64,000 nucleotides of DNA from G963663615 sp963663615 (GTDB lineage Bacteria; Bacteroidota; Ignavibacteria; Ignavibacteriales; Melioribacteraceae): assembly GCA_963663615.1 (NCBI GenBank), contig OY760517.1, forward strand, positions 4,092,001 to 4,156,000, read 5' to 3'. The notes below the pieces were generated by a model. That model was not told the origin of the DNA. It did not search any database and worked only from the letters and a program-made list of their open reading frames with translations. The position numbers and the translations under genes are program-made. Positions 1-7,802 of the stretch are shown here, piece after piece. Each line of letters opens with the position of its first letter. Position 1 is the first letter of the stretch.

Positions 1-1
1 C

Positions 2-919
2 GTAGGTTATATGAGTATTGCATCCGATGATGTTAAGTACCGTGCAACAACTAAACATACATATTCAGAAAGAAGCTGGAAAAATGTTCAGCTTAACCGT
101 AATCCGCGAAAACTTCCTGTAGGTATTGATGGTAGTGTTTATATTCCACAGGGTAACGCATGGGTTGAATATGAAGTTACTGATTTCAGAAAACGCCTTA
201 ATGGCTACAGACTTGTAAAGCTGTTTTATAGTCATGCCAAACCTTCATCAATTAAATACTCATTTGATGGTGCTGCCAACAAGGAAGTAAAACTTATGCC
301 GGGTGAAGACCTTAAGGAAGCAACTTTCTCCGCTCCTTCAGGTGCCAAAAAAGTAAGAATTGAATTTCCGCTAGATGAACAAGCTTACGTTTATGGTGTT
401 AGTCTTGAAAGTGGTAACGGTGTTGTGGTTGATAACTTTTCATTCAAAGGTCAAACAGGTGAAAAACTTAACAGAATTGAGCCTGCTCTACTTTCACAGT
501 TTAACAGATACATTAATTATGACTTGTTGTTATTCCAGTTCGGACTTAATGTAATTGATAAAATTAGCAAAAATCCGAAGAAATACGAACAGGAAATGAT
601 TAAGGTTATTAACAATTTCAAGAAGGCATTCCCTACTACAAGTATTGTACTTGTAGGTGTTAGCGATAAAGGATTTAAACACGGTAACAATATTACTACT
701 GATCCTAATGTGCTTAAACTGCTTGCTGTTCAGCAGTCTATTGTTAAAAAAACAAATATAGCTTTCTGGAACCTGTTTGAAGCAATGGGTGGTAAAGACT
801 CAATGAAAGACTGGGTTACTGCCAATCCGCCGTTGGCATCAATAGATTATACGCATTTTAACAGTGCAGGTACAAAACAGATAGCCGAGCTGTTAGGCAA
901 TGCTTTAATAGATAAATAA
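2..919 (+). CDS. SGNH/GDSL-type protein for polysaccharide O-acetylation (5' partial)
   Basis: The frame is open to the left window edge (Val-Gly-Tyr precede the first Met at base 11), so the N-terminus is probably missing. The C-terminal half has the SGNH-hydrolase pattern: a strand ending FQFGLNV in the block III position, a VLVGVSD strand, and near the C-terminus IDYTHFN, which matches the D-x-x-H of block V. The middle (about residues 40-150) looks like a beta-rich accessory domain. It is followed 25 bases later by an MBOAT acyltransferase. SGNH + MBOAT pairs move acetyl groups across the inner membrane onto exopolysaccharides (alginate AlgJ/AlgX-AlgI type), so I infer the periplasmic transferase or esterase partner. 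The glycan is unknown. Confidence 0.7.
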   Translation, partial: VGYMSIASDDVKYRATTKHTYSERSWKNVQLNRNPRKLPVGIDGSVYIPQGNAWVEYEVTDFRKRLNGYRLVKLFYSHAKPSSIKYSFDGAANKEVKLMPGEDLKEATFSAPSGAKKVRIEFPLDEQAYVYGVSLESGNGVVVDNFSFKGQTGEKLNRIEPALLSQFNRYINYDLLLFQFGLNVIDKISKNPKKYEQEMIKVINNFKKAFPTTSIVLVGVSDKGFKHGNNITTDPNVLKLLAVQQSIVKKTNIAFWNLFEAMGGKDSMKDWVTANPPLASIDYTHFNSAGTKQIAELLGNALIDK

Positions 920-944
920 TTAACCGGTTATCCCTCGAGTAAAT

Positions 945-2414
945 ATGATATCTGAATATTTATCTACCATTGGTGAACTTTTAAGGTATAATGCACAGGA
1001 ACCGCTACTATTTAATAGCGGTTTCTTTCTGTTTTTATTTTTTATTTGCGTACTGTTTTACCAATTTATTGTAAATAATAAAAACGCAAAAGTATTATAT
1101 CTGCTTTCCTTTTCACTTTTCTTCTATTATAAATCCAGCGGATTTTATTTTGTGCTGGTTGTAGTCAGTTCAATTATTGATTACATTGCCGGATTTAAAA
1201 TTCATAACTCACAGTCCCCTGGAAAACGTAAACTATTTCTCGTTATCAGTTTACTAACCAATCTAGGCTTGCTGGGATACTTTAAATATACCAACTTCTT
1301 TATTGATACTATAAACAGTTTTTCTGCTGGTAGTATCGATTTTGTTGAAATATTTTTACCGGTTGGTATTAGTTTTTTTACTTTCCAATCAATGAGTTAT
1401 ACTATAGATATTTACATGAAGAATCTGGAGCCTGAAAGAAAATTTCTCGATTTCCTCTTTTTCGTTTCATTTTTTCCACAATTGGTTGCAGGTCCTATTG
1501 TTAGAGCTTCCGACTTTCTGCCGCAAATAAATAAACCGGCTTTTGTATCAAAAGACGATATTGGCAGAGCAGTGTTCCTTATTGTTAGCGGACTGTTTAA
1601 GAAAGCTGTTATTGCCGATTACATTAGCATAAATTTTGTTGATCGTGTGTTCGAGTCTCCACTTCGCTTTACAGGTTTTGAAAACCTAATGGCTCTTTAC
1701 GGATATGCGTTGCAAATCTATTGCGATTTCTCAGGTTACTCCGATATGGCTATTGGTCTGGCATTACTCTTGGGATTCAAGTTGCCAATAAACTTCCGAA
1801 CTCCATACAATTCGGCAAGTATCACCGAGTTTTGGAGGAGATGGCACATATCACTTTCCACCTGGCTTAAAGATTATCTTTACATTCCGTTAGGTGGTAA
1901 CCGGAAGGGCAAAGTACGCCAATATTACAACCTTATTATAACTATGTTGCTCGGTGGTTTATGGCATGGTGCAAACTGGAAATTTGTTGTGTGGGGCGGT
2001 ATTCATGGTGCCGTACTTGCCATCGAAAAACTGATTAACTTTCCAAAGTTTGTCGGCAAAAACAAGTTTACCCGTATATTGGGAGTAGTAATCACTTTCC
2101 ACATTGCCTGCTTATGCTGGATATTTTTCCGTGCTCAAAGTTTTGAGCAGGGTATAAATATGATCGACCAGATTTTGTTCTATTTCCATCCTGAAATTTT
2201 TATGCAATTTATTGATGGTTATACCGCTGTAATATTGCTAATGGCTACCGGTTATATACTTCACTTTTTACCTGAATCACTTGAACATAAACTTGAAGGT
2301 TTTGTTAAGTTTCTTCCTCTTGTTGGTAAGGCTTTGTTACTTGCTGCAACCATATTTCTTGTGGCACAGGTTAAATCATCAGGCTTGCAGCCCTTTATAT
2401 ACTTTCAGTTTTAA
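945..2414 (+). CDS. MBOAT-family membrane O-acyltransferase (AlgI/DltB-like)
   Basis: A 489-residue polytopic membrane protein of normal length for the AlgI/DltB branch of membrane-bound O-acyltransferases. Family hallmarks are visible: EFWRRWHISLSTWLKDYLY around residues 295-313 and GLWHGANW around 338-345, whose His341 is the expected catalytic histidine. The family takes acyl groups from a cytoplasmic donor to an acceptor outside the membrane. The upstream SGNH protein (25-base gap) is the likely second-step partner, so the pair probably O-acetylates an exopolysaccharide or cell-wall polymer. A strong rho-independent terminator follows at 2442-2468. Confidence 0.9.
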   Translation: MISEYLSTIGELLRYNAQEPLLFNSGFFLFLFFICVLFYQFIVNNKNAKVLYLLSFSLFFYYKSSGFYFVLVVVSSIIDYIAGFKIHNSQSPGKRKLFLVISLLTNLGLLGYFKYTNFFIDTINSFSAGSIDFVEIFLPVGISFFTFQSMSYTIDIYMKNLEPERKFLDFLFFVSFFPQLVAGPIVRASDFLPQINKPAFVSKDDIGRAVFLIVSGLFKKAVIADYISINFVDRVFESPLRFTGFENLMALYGYALQIYCDFSGYSDMAIGLALLLGFKLPINFRTPYNSASITEFWRRWHISLSTWLKDYLYIPLGGNRKGKVRQYYNLIITMLLGGLWHGANWKFVVWGGIHGAVLAIEKLINFPKFVGKNKFTRILGVVITFHIACLCWIFFRAQSFEQGINMIDQILFYFHPEIFMQFIDGYTAVILLMATGYILHFLPESLEHKLEGFVKFLPLVGKALLLAATIFLVAQVKSSGLQPFIYFQF

Positions 2415-2441
2415 AGATCACCCACTTTTTAATAAAAATTG

Positions 2442-2468
2442 CGGACATATTTTGTATGTCCGTTTTTT
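2442..2468 (+). terminator. Rho-independent terminator after MBOAT gene
   Basis: CGGACATA (2442-2449) pairs perfectly with TATGTCCG (2455-2462) across a 5-base loop and is followed by six T (2463-2468). It lies 27 bases after the acyltransferase stop and before the amidohydrolase gene, so it ends the acetylation operon. Confidence 0.85.
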
Positions 2469-2525
2469 CTATTATTCAAAATTTCTTAAATTACTTTGTT
2501 GTATTAACTACAGGCGAAAATCCTT

Positions 2526-4232
2526 ATGCACGGAAAGTTTAATATTTTCATTTTACTGATCTCATTTCTTGTAATATTAGTCTCTTGCGGCGAAGAAACC
2601 CCCCCGGTATATGCTGACTTGATTATACTTAATGGTGATGTTTTTACTGCTGCCGATTCCACTAACAATATTAACTCAATTGCTATTAAGGATGATACCA
2701 TTATGGCATTGGGTAACGCCTCGGAAATATCCGAACTTAAGGGACCCACAACAAGGGCAATTGATGCAAAAAGCAAGTTTGTTATGCCTGGATTTATTGA
2801 TAGCCATCTGCATTTTATTAGTACCGGCAAGGCTAAACTTAATGTTGAATTGCAAAGTGCAGGTAACTGGAATGAAGTAATTTTTGAGGTATTGCAGGCT
2901 GCACAAAGTGCTGGATTCAGAAAATGGATTGTTGGACGTGGCTGGCATCAGGAAAAGTGGAATATGACTCCCGAATATACTGTGGAAGGATACCCCGTTC
3001 ATGATAAGTTAAGTGAAGCAGTTAATGAAAATCCGGTTATTTTACAGCACGCAAGTGGACACGCAATTATTGCGAACAAGGTAGCCATGAATCTTGCCGG
3101 TATTGATGACTCAACAAAATCGCCTGAAGGTGGTGCTATAATTCGTGATTATAACGGGAAAGCTACTGGTGTTTTTGTTGAAAATGCTGCTGAATTGATC
3201 TGGAAAGCTTACTATAAAGATAATAATGAAACTGATGACAAGTTCCTTGAACAATGCGTAAAACTTGCCCAGGATGAATGCCTTAAATATGGAATAACTT
3301 CCGTACATGATGCAGGTGTTTCTTTTGATATCTTGAATTTCTACAAGTCGCTTGCCGATTCAGGTAAGCTGAATGTAAGAATAAATGCCATGATATTTGC
3401 TGACTCAAAGCAGCTAAAAGAATGGCTTGGAGATAATAATCCGGATAAATATAACTCAAACAAGTTTTTAAGAGTTGGTTCGGTTAAGGCTTATATTGAT
3501 GGTGCACTTGGTTCACGTGGTGCATGGCTTTTGGAACCATATTCCGATATGCCCGAAAATAAAGGTTTTAATGTTACCGAATTAGGCGAATTAAAAAACT
3601 TGTGCAACCTGTGTGCAGAAAACAAATTACAAGTTTGTACACACGCTATTGGCGACAGGGGAATACGTGAAATTTTGGATATTTATAAAACTGCATTTAA
3701 TAAACATGGCGAAGGTGATTACCGCTGGCGAATTGAACATGCCCAGCATATTGATCCTTCCGATATTAAAACTTTTGCAAGCAACAATGTTATTGCTGCA
3801 ATGCAGGGCGTACATTGTACTTCCGATGCACCTTTCGTAATAAAGAGGCTTGGTGATAAGAGAGCAGAAAAGACATCATACTTGTGGCGTAGTTTGCTCG
3901 ATGCAGGAGTAACAATATGTAACGGTACCGATTCACCAGTAGAATCTGTTAACCCATTTGATGTTATTTATTCTTCGGTTACACGCAATTATGGCGACAA
4001 AACATTTTTTCCTGAGCAATCCATGACGATTGAGGAAGCACTCAAAAGTTATACAATTGCCGGAGCCTATGCTTCGTTTGAAGAAGATGTAAAAGGTAGT
4101 TTGGAAGTAGGTAAACTGGCTGATATAATAATTCTTGACAATAACTTACTTGAAATTGATGCTGTGTTGATTCCGGAAACAAGGGTAGAATATACTATTT
4201 CCGGCGGAAATATTGTTTATTCGGTTGAATAG
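2526..4232 (+). CDS. Amidohydrolase-family lipoprotein (YtcJ/AepA-like, amidohydrolase 3)
   Basis: The N-terminus is a lipoprotein signal with Cys21 in LVSCG, so the enzyme is probably anchored outside the cytoplasm. The metal-binding HxH of the amidohydrolase superfamily is in PGFIDSHLHF (His94, His96). Later family landmarks include GSRGAWL, HAIGDRG, RIEHAQHI and NGTDSPVESVNPF, and the C-terminal KLADIIILDNN is the usual composite beta-domain ending. 568 residues fits the YtcJ/AepA group (amidohydrolase 3). These enzymes hydrolyse amide or ester-like bonds in unknown substrates. The gene appears monocistronic and converges on the LuxR-type gene 12 bases away. Confidence 0.9.
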   Translation: MHGKFNIFILLISFLVILVSCGEETPPVYADLIILNGDVFTAADSTNNINSIAIKDDTIMALGNASEISELKGPTTRAIDAKSKFVMPGFIDSHLHFISTGKAKLNVELQSAGNWNEVIFEVLQAAQSAGFRKWIVGRGWHQEKWNMTPEYTVEGYPVHDKLSEAVNENPVILQHASGHAIIANKVAMNLAGIDDSTKSPEGGAIIRDYNGKATGVFVENAAELIWKAYYKDNNETDDKFLEQCVKLAQDECLKYGITSVHDAGVSFDILNFYKSLADSGKLNVRINAMIFADSKQLKEWLGDNNPDKYNSNKFLRVGSVKAYIDGALGSRGAWLLEPYSDMPENKGFNVTELGELKNLCNLCAENKLQVCTHAIGDRGIREILDIYKTAFNKHGEGDYRWRIEHAQHIDPSDIKTFASNNVIAAMQGVHCTSDAPFVIKRLGDKRAEKTSYLWRSLLDAGVTICNGTDSPVESVNPFDVIYSSVTRNYGDKTFFPEQSMTIEEALKSYTIAGAYASFEEDVKGSLEVGKLADIIILDNNLLEIDAVLIPETRVEYTISGGNIVYSVE

Positions 4233-4243
4233 CAATCAAAACC

Positions 4244-5176
4244 CTAAAGAGTATTTACACACTTTTTAATAAGGTTTATTAGCTCTACTTTATTATTTAC
4301 GCCCGATTTTTTGTAAATATTATTAACATGTGTTTTCACCGTTTCATGGGAAATAAACAACTTATCAGCAATTGCTTTGTAGCTAATTCCTTCCAGAAGT
4401 AATTGAATTACCTCTTTTTCACGTTTTGATATACCAAATTTTTCGATGTATTTACCAAGGGGTTCATCATCACTTACCCTGATAATATCTGGCAGGGTAA
4501 TGTATTTGGCGGAAACACGCATCCACATAATATTAAAAACAAAATAGAACAATAGGGACATGCTAACGCCAAACATATACCCTGATGTGCTTGTTTGCAT
4601 AGCATCCAAAACAACCAGTGGATAAAGTATAAGGGACACTAAACCCAAACGTTTTGTTAGTTGCTTTATATCTTCGTTGAGAATAAGATTTATACTTCTC
4701 GCAAAGATGTATAGTAGTCTGAATATTAACCCGAATATCAATATGGATTTAATTGGCATAACAAATTCCCAAATCCTTATTCCGGTAGTAAAATTATTCA
4801 GGAGCCAAACAACAGGCAGAATAACCAGTACAGCAACTGCGAAGTATAAATTCCTTTCAAATCGGGTAAACTTTTTTCTAATAAATCCTTCAACAAGAAA
4901 GATAAAAGTTAAGCCAAGAATTCCGGCAACTACAAATTGCAGATCGTATTGCAATAAATTTACGATATCATTATTGATTTTAAGGATTAAGGTAATGTAA
5001 AAATATACCAGCTCCACCAACTCGTTTAACGTCCAAAATAGCAGAGCCAGAAAATATATTTTTACAAGAGGGTTATTATTCTTTCTGTATAGAAAAAAGG
5101 TAATAGCTACACCGCCCGAACCGCCCAAAAGCAGTAACAGGTTAAGAAAGAAAAATATACTGTCCTGAAATATCAT
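4244..5176 (-). CDS. Membrane-anchored LuxR-type transcription regulator
   Basis: Roughly the first 220 residues are hydrophobic with about seven predicted membrane segments. The last 65 form a clear LuxR/GerE helix-turn-helix: ISKREKEVIQLLLEG, then YKAIADKLFISHETVKTHV and NNIYKKSGV. No receiver domain is present, so the membrane domain is presumably the sensor. Multi-pass N-termini with C-terminal LuxR domains are common in Bacteroidota, usually with unknown ligands. The gene is alone on its strand between the convergent amidohydrolase and the MarR gene, and its target is not evident. Confidence 0.85.
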   Translation of the reverse strand: MIFQDSIFFFLNLLLLLGGSGGVAITFFLYRKNNNPLVKIYFLALLFWTLNELVELVYFYITLILKINNDIVNLLQYDLQFVVAGILGLTFIFLVEGFIRKKFTRFERNLYFAVAVLVILPVVWLLNNFTTGIRIWEFVMPIKSILIFGLIFRLLYIFARSINLILNEDIKQLTKRLGLVSLILYPLVVLDAMQTSTSGYMFGVSMSLLFYFVFNIMWMRVSAKYITLPDIIRVSDDEPLGKYIEKFGISKREKEVIQLLLEGISYKAIADKLFISHETVKTHVNNIYKKSGVNNKVELINLIKKCVNTL

Positions 5177-5329
5177 TATACAATCTTTAGATGAATTGAT
5201 TTATCCAAACATAGTATAATAAACCTGATGCGTCAAGTTAGAATAATGAAAATAGGATAAATTATATTTAAATAGATTACAAATGGAGCCTGGAAATATT
5301 AGTAAAGGCATTGGATAAAGCCGGAGTAG

Positions 5330-5353
5330 GGTCAGTAACTTTTAGTACTGACC
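5330..5353 (-). terminator. Hairpin between MarR and LuxR-type genes
   Basis: GGTCAGTA (5330-5337) and TACTGACC (5346-5353) form a perfect 8-bp stem with an 8-base loop, 21 bases downstream of the MarR stop on the minus strand. No T tract follows, so it could be a U-less terminator or an operator upstream of the LuxR-type gene. Confidence 0.4.
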
Positions 5354-5374
5354 TGGGAGGAATAGCTTGAATGC

Positions 5375-5827
5375 CTAAAACTTTTCTTTGATTCCGAGAC
5401 CAAGTTTTTTAAGAAGTACACTAAGTTCATTCTGTTCGGTTTCACTCAATACAGACATTAACTCAGTAATAAAGTTTGCATGTTTAATAAAGATGCCTTC
5501 GAATAATTCTGTACCTTGTTTAGTAAGCTGTACAAGAATAGCTCTTCTATCTTCCTTGCTATGCTTTCTTTCTATAAGCGAGTTTTTTTCAAGGTTATCC
5601 AGTACAAGAGTCATGTTACCACCGGAAACAAGCATTTTGTCGCACAGTTTACCAATTTTCATCGGACCAAGGTGCCCGAGAGCTTCAATAACTGCAAACT
5701 GGGGTTGGGTTAATTTAAATGATCGGATATTCTCCATCGATTTTTTTTCGAATGTAGATGCAGCTCTGGCTAGTTTAACCCAAGTGCTAAGAGCCAAATC
5801 AATTTTATCACCATATTTCTTTTTCAT
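5375..5827 (-). CDS. MarR-family transcription regulator
   Basis: 150 residues, the normal MarR size. The winged-helix core is visible as FKLTQPQFAVIEALGHLGP, then KIGKLCDKMLVSGGNMTLVLDNLEKNSLI and the wing KHSKEDRRAILVQLTKQG, with the conserved D-x-R in the wing (EDRRA). MarR proteins are dimeric repressors that usually answer to phenolics, oxidants or drugs. No transporter or enzyme sits directly beside it. The 406-base region upstream has no gene on the minus strand, so the regulon is unknown. The neighbouring LuxR-type gene is separated by a hairpin and is probably independent. Confidence 0.9.
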   Translation of the reverse strand: MKKKYGDKIDLALSTWVKLARAASTFEKKSMENIRSFKLTQPQFAVIEALGHLGPMKIGKLCDKMLVSGGNMTLVLDNLEKNSLIERKHSKEDRRAILVQLTKQGTELFEGIFIKHANFITELMSVLSETEQNELSVLLKKLGLGIKEKF

Positions 5828-6233
5828 AATTCTACCAATCGTTTCTTAATAGTTGTTTTGTAAGTATAATCGTATTTAGATAGAAATTCTTAAATAATTA
5901 TCTGTATTTTTATAATAGCTTAAACGTTCGCATGTCAAATTAAATACCCAAAGGACATAATGTCAAGTGAGTATTAGTCTTTTTTTTGTTTATATCTTAA
6001 ATTAGTAACAAAGTACGAGCTTAATAAATTCATTATTAGTACTTATAACCTATTACTTTATAATCATATTATATGTAGTATTTATCACAACTATGTCGTA
6101 ATTACTATGTAAAAATTTAGTACCTCGCTTTTGCTTTATAAATATTACATATAAAAGCACCAATAGTCCATTATTGACTTGCATCAATAAATGGGATATA
6201 ATATCTTTCAAACAAAAAACTTGTATATTTGAT
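5828..6233. other. Intergenic region, divergent promoters
   Basis: About 400 AT-rich bases between the MarR gene (minus) and the DUF2203 gene (plus). It must hold both promoters. I found no convincing small ORF, RNA gene or long inverted repeat. Confidence 0.4.
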
Positions 6234-6608
6234 ATGACTCTTGATAAAACATTTACCGTTGCCGAAGCCAGAAAATCACTGCCGCTTGTTAAACAAATAG
6301 TTGCCGATATTCTGGAAACAGGCAAACAGATAAAGTTAGCTGCGTCTGTTGAAGAAGCTAACCTGGAGGAGAGCAGTATAATTCGTGAACTGGAATCCAG
6401 ACTAAATGGATTTTTAAGTGAACTGGAAGAAATTGGTTGTTATTACAAAGATTGGAATTTTACTACCGGACTTGTAGATTTTCCAGCTGTAATTGATGGC
6501 ATGAATGTTTATTTGTGCTGGAAAAGCGATGAAGAGGATATTCTGTATTATCATCCTGCTGAACAAGGCTTTTGGGGGAGACTTAAAATTCCTGACAGTG
6601 CAAAATAA
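6234..6608 (+). CDS. DUF2203 family protein
   Basis: About 124 residues from the ATG at 6234. An in-frame ATG at 6174 adds 20 residues that do not look like the family. DUF2203 features are present: FTVAEARKSLPLVKQIV at the N-terminus, a charged middle helix, then GCYYKDWNFTTGLVDFP, VYLCWKSDEEDILYYH and QGFWGR near the C-terminus. The family is small, soluble and of unknown function. It stands alone and is followed by a perfect hairpin at 6660-6693. Confidence 0.8.
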   Translation: MTLDKTFTVAEARKSLPLVKQIVADILETGKQIKLAASVEEANLEESSIIRELESRLNGFLSELEEIGCYYKDWNFTTGLVDFPAVIDGMNVYLCWKSDEEDILYYHPAEQGFWGRLKIPDSAK

Positions 6609-6659
6609 TCTGATTTGTAATTATAGCAAAACTACTGAACAATAAACATTAAATACTTC

Positions 6660-6693
6660 TCCAAACCAATAAGTAAAATGCTATTGGTTTGGA
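6660..6693 (+). terminator. Perfect hairpin downstream of DUF2203 gene
   Basis: TCCAAACCAATA (6660-6671) and TATTGGTTTGGA (6682-6693) form a 12-bp perfect stem with a 10-base loop, 51 bases after the stop codon. No T run follows. It is probably a 3' end or processing hairpin rather than a classical intrinsic terminator. Confidence 0.5.
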
Positions 6694-6980
6694 TTACGAA
6701 TGTATTTAAATGTCTCTCGCTATCAATTATTTCAATTTTGGGATTTGTTGTATGTAGCAGCTCCGTTGAGCAAGCGAGTAATATTGCTGCCAATAATTAA
6801 AATTAGCATGGTTAGAAAATTTTATTTATAAACACTTGTGTCTTTGTTGGTATTGAGAGAAACTGATATGATCCCCATCGGTATTTTATAACAAATATAG
6901 GTGGCTAGTTGGATTTGGAATAATAATAAGTAATTAAATTGATTTCGAATTGATATTCAAAGAAGGAGCTAATTATTATG

Positions 6981-7025
6981 GTAAAGGAAAAGATTAAATT
7001 CAATTTTTGCTAGCTTTTCCTTTAC
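6981..7025. repeat. 12-bp perfect inverted repeat
   Basis: GTAAAGGAAAAG (6981-6992) is the exact reverse complement of CTTTTCCTTTAC (7014-7025), with a 21-base spacer. It lies 89 bases downstream of the end of the minus-strand lysozyme-fold gene and could be that operon's 3' hairpin, or a remnant of a small repeat element. Confidence 0.55.
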
Positions 7026-7113
7026 GATTGAAAACTGTAATCTGATTTCTTCCTATATTTTACCTGAGTTTATGATTAAAGTTATATCTATGTGATGAGG
7101 TGATGATACAAAA

Positions 7114-7800
7114 TTATTCTATTATAATATTAAAAATAGGTTTATTTTGAAAAATATTAAAAAGCTCTACTGATTCTTTTACCATTTTTCCAAATTCATT
7201 TGCTTCTGGATTAAAATGAGGTTCTCTTAGTAATCCATTGGGATGGAATAGTCCAAGCTGGTAAAGCGAACCTATAATCTCAGGGTTATCATTTATTGAA
7301 AACCCCCTATTCTCCCAAATAGTTTGAATGATTCTTATATATGCTGCGGCATAAAGAATATTCAATGAGTCATTTTGTAGCTTTTCAATAAGTTGAAAAG
7401 GCGTTTTACTTATTTTTAAATTGTCCTTATAGAACTTGCCGCAATAGAATTTTGAAGTACTATCTGAGATTTGTTTTTCAATAAAGTATGCCGTTTTTAT
7501 TTTTATTTGTCCAAAACCAATAGAACTATTTTGACCTACTCTTGCAATAACTTCATCAAATGCTTCATCTGTCCAATCGTAATTTCTTGTACGTTCGGTA
7601 TAAATAATTGCTGATAAAAAAACTGGATTGATGTCAAATTTTTGTGAAGCTGACATAACTAAATCCTTATTCTCAATAATCTTGTTATAAGCTTTTTCAG
7701 GGGTTTCAGAAAAAAGAGAAGAAGACAAAAAAAATAAAATAAATGAAACGGTCATTATGACCGCTTCATTTATATTTTGCTTGTTTGCTAACATATTCAA
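7114..7800 (-). CDS. Secreted lysozyme-fold (SLT-like) protein
   Basis: 228 residues with an N-terminal hydrophobic segment (about residues 14-31) that is a signal peptide or anchor. The middle reads KFDINPVFLSAIIYTERTRNYDW, shown here as separate features: an NPVFLSAIIYTER helix with the candidate catalytic Glu, followed by SIGFGQIKIKTA. This is the E ... G-x-G-Q-I pattern of lytic transglycosylase/lysozyme-like domains. I infer a peptidoglycan-acting enzyme, but the assignment is by motif only. It starts two bases after the stop of the large beta-helix gene and is the last gene of a three-gene operon. Confidence 0.55.
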   Translation of the reverse strand: MNMLANKQNINEAVIMTVSFILFFLSSSLFSETPEKAYNKIIENKDLVMSASQKFDINPVFLSAIIYTERTRNYDWTDEAFDEVIARVGQNSSIGFGQIKIKTAYFIEKQISDSTSKFYCGKFYKDNLKISKTPFQLIEKLQNDSLNILYAAAYIRIIQTIWENRGFSINDNPEIIGSLYQLGLFHPNGLLREPHFNPEANEFGKMVKESVELFNIFQNKPIFNIIIE

Positions 7801-7802
7801 TT

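Larger units (their letters stand above)
6609..7113. other. 505-base intergenic region with two perfect hairpins
   Basis: No protein gene is convincing. It contains a 12-bp perfect hairpin at 6660-6693 and a 12-bp perfect inverted repeat at 6981-7025. An 11-codon frame (6978-7013) with a good GGAG upstream overlaps the second repeat, but it is too short to call a gene. Confidence 0.5.

Noticed and set aside
2281..2559. 92-codon open frame over the MBOAT gene end
   Set aside because: Overlaps the acyltransferase and its terminator in another frame.
6978..7013. 11-codon frame with a good ribosome site
   Set aside because: Too short, overlaps an inverted repeat; may be chance.
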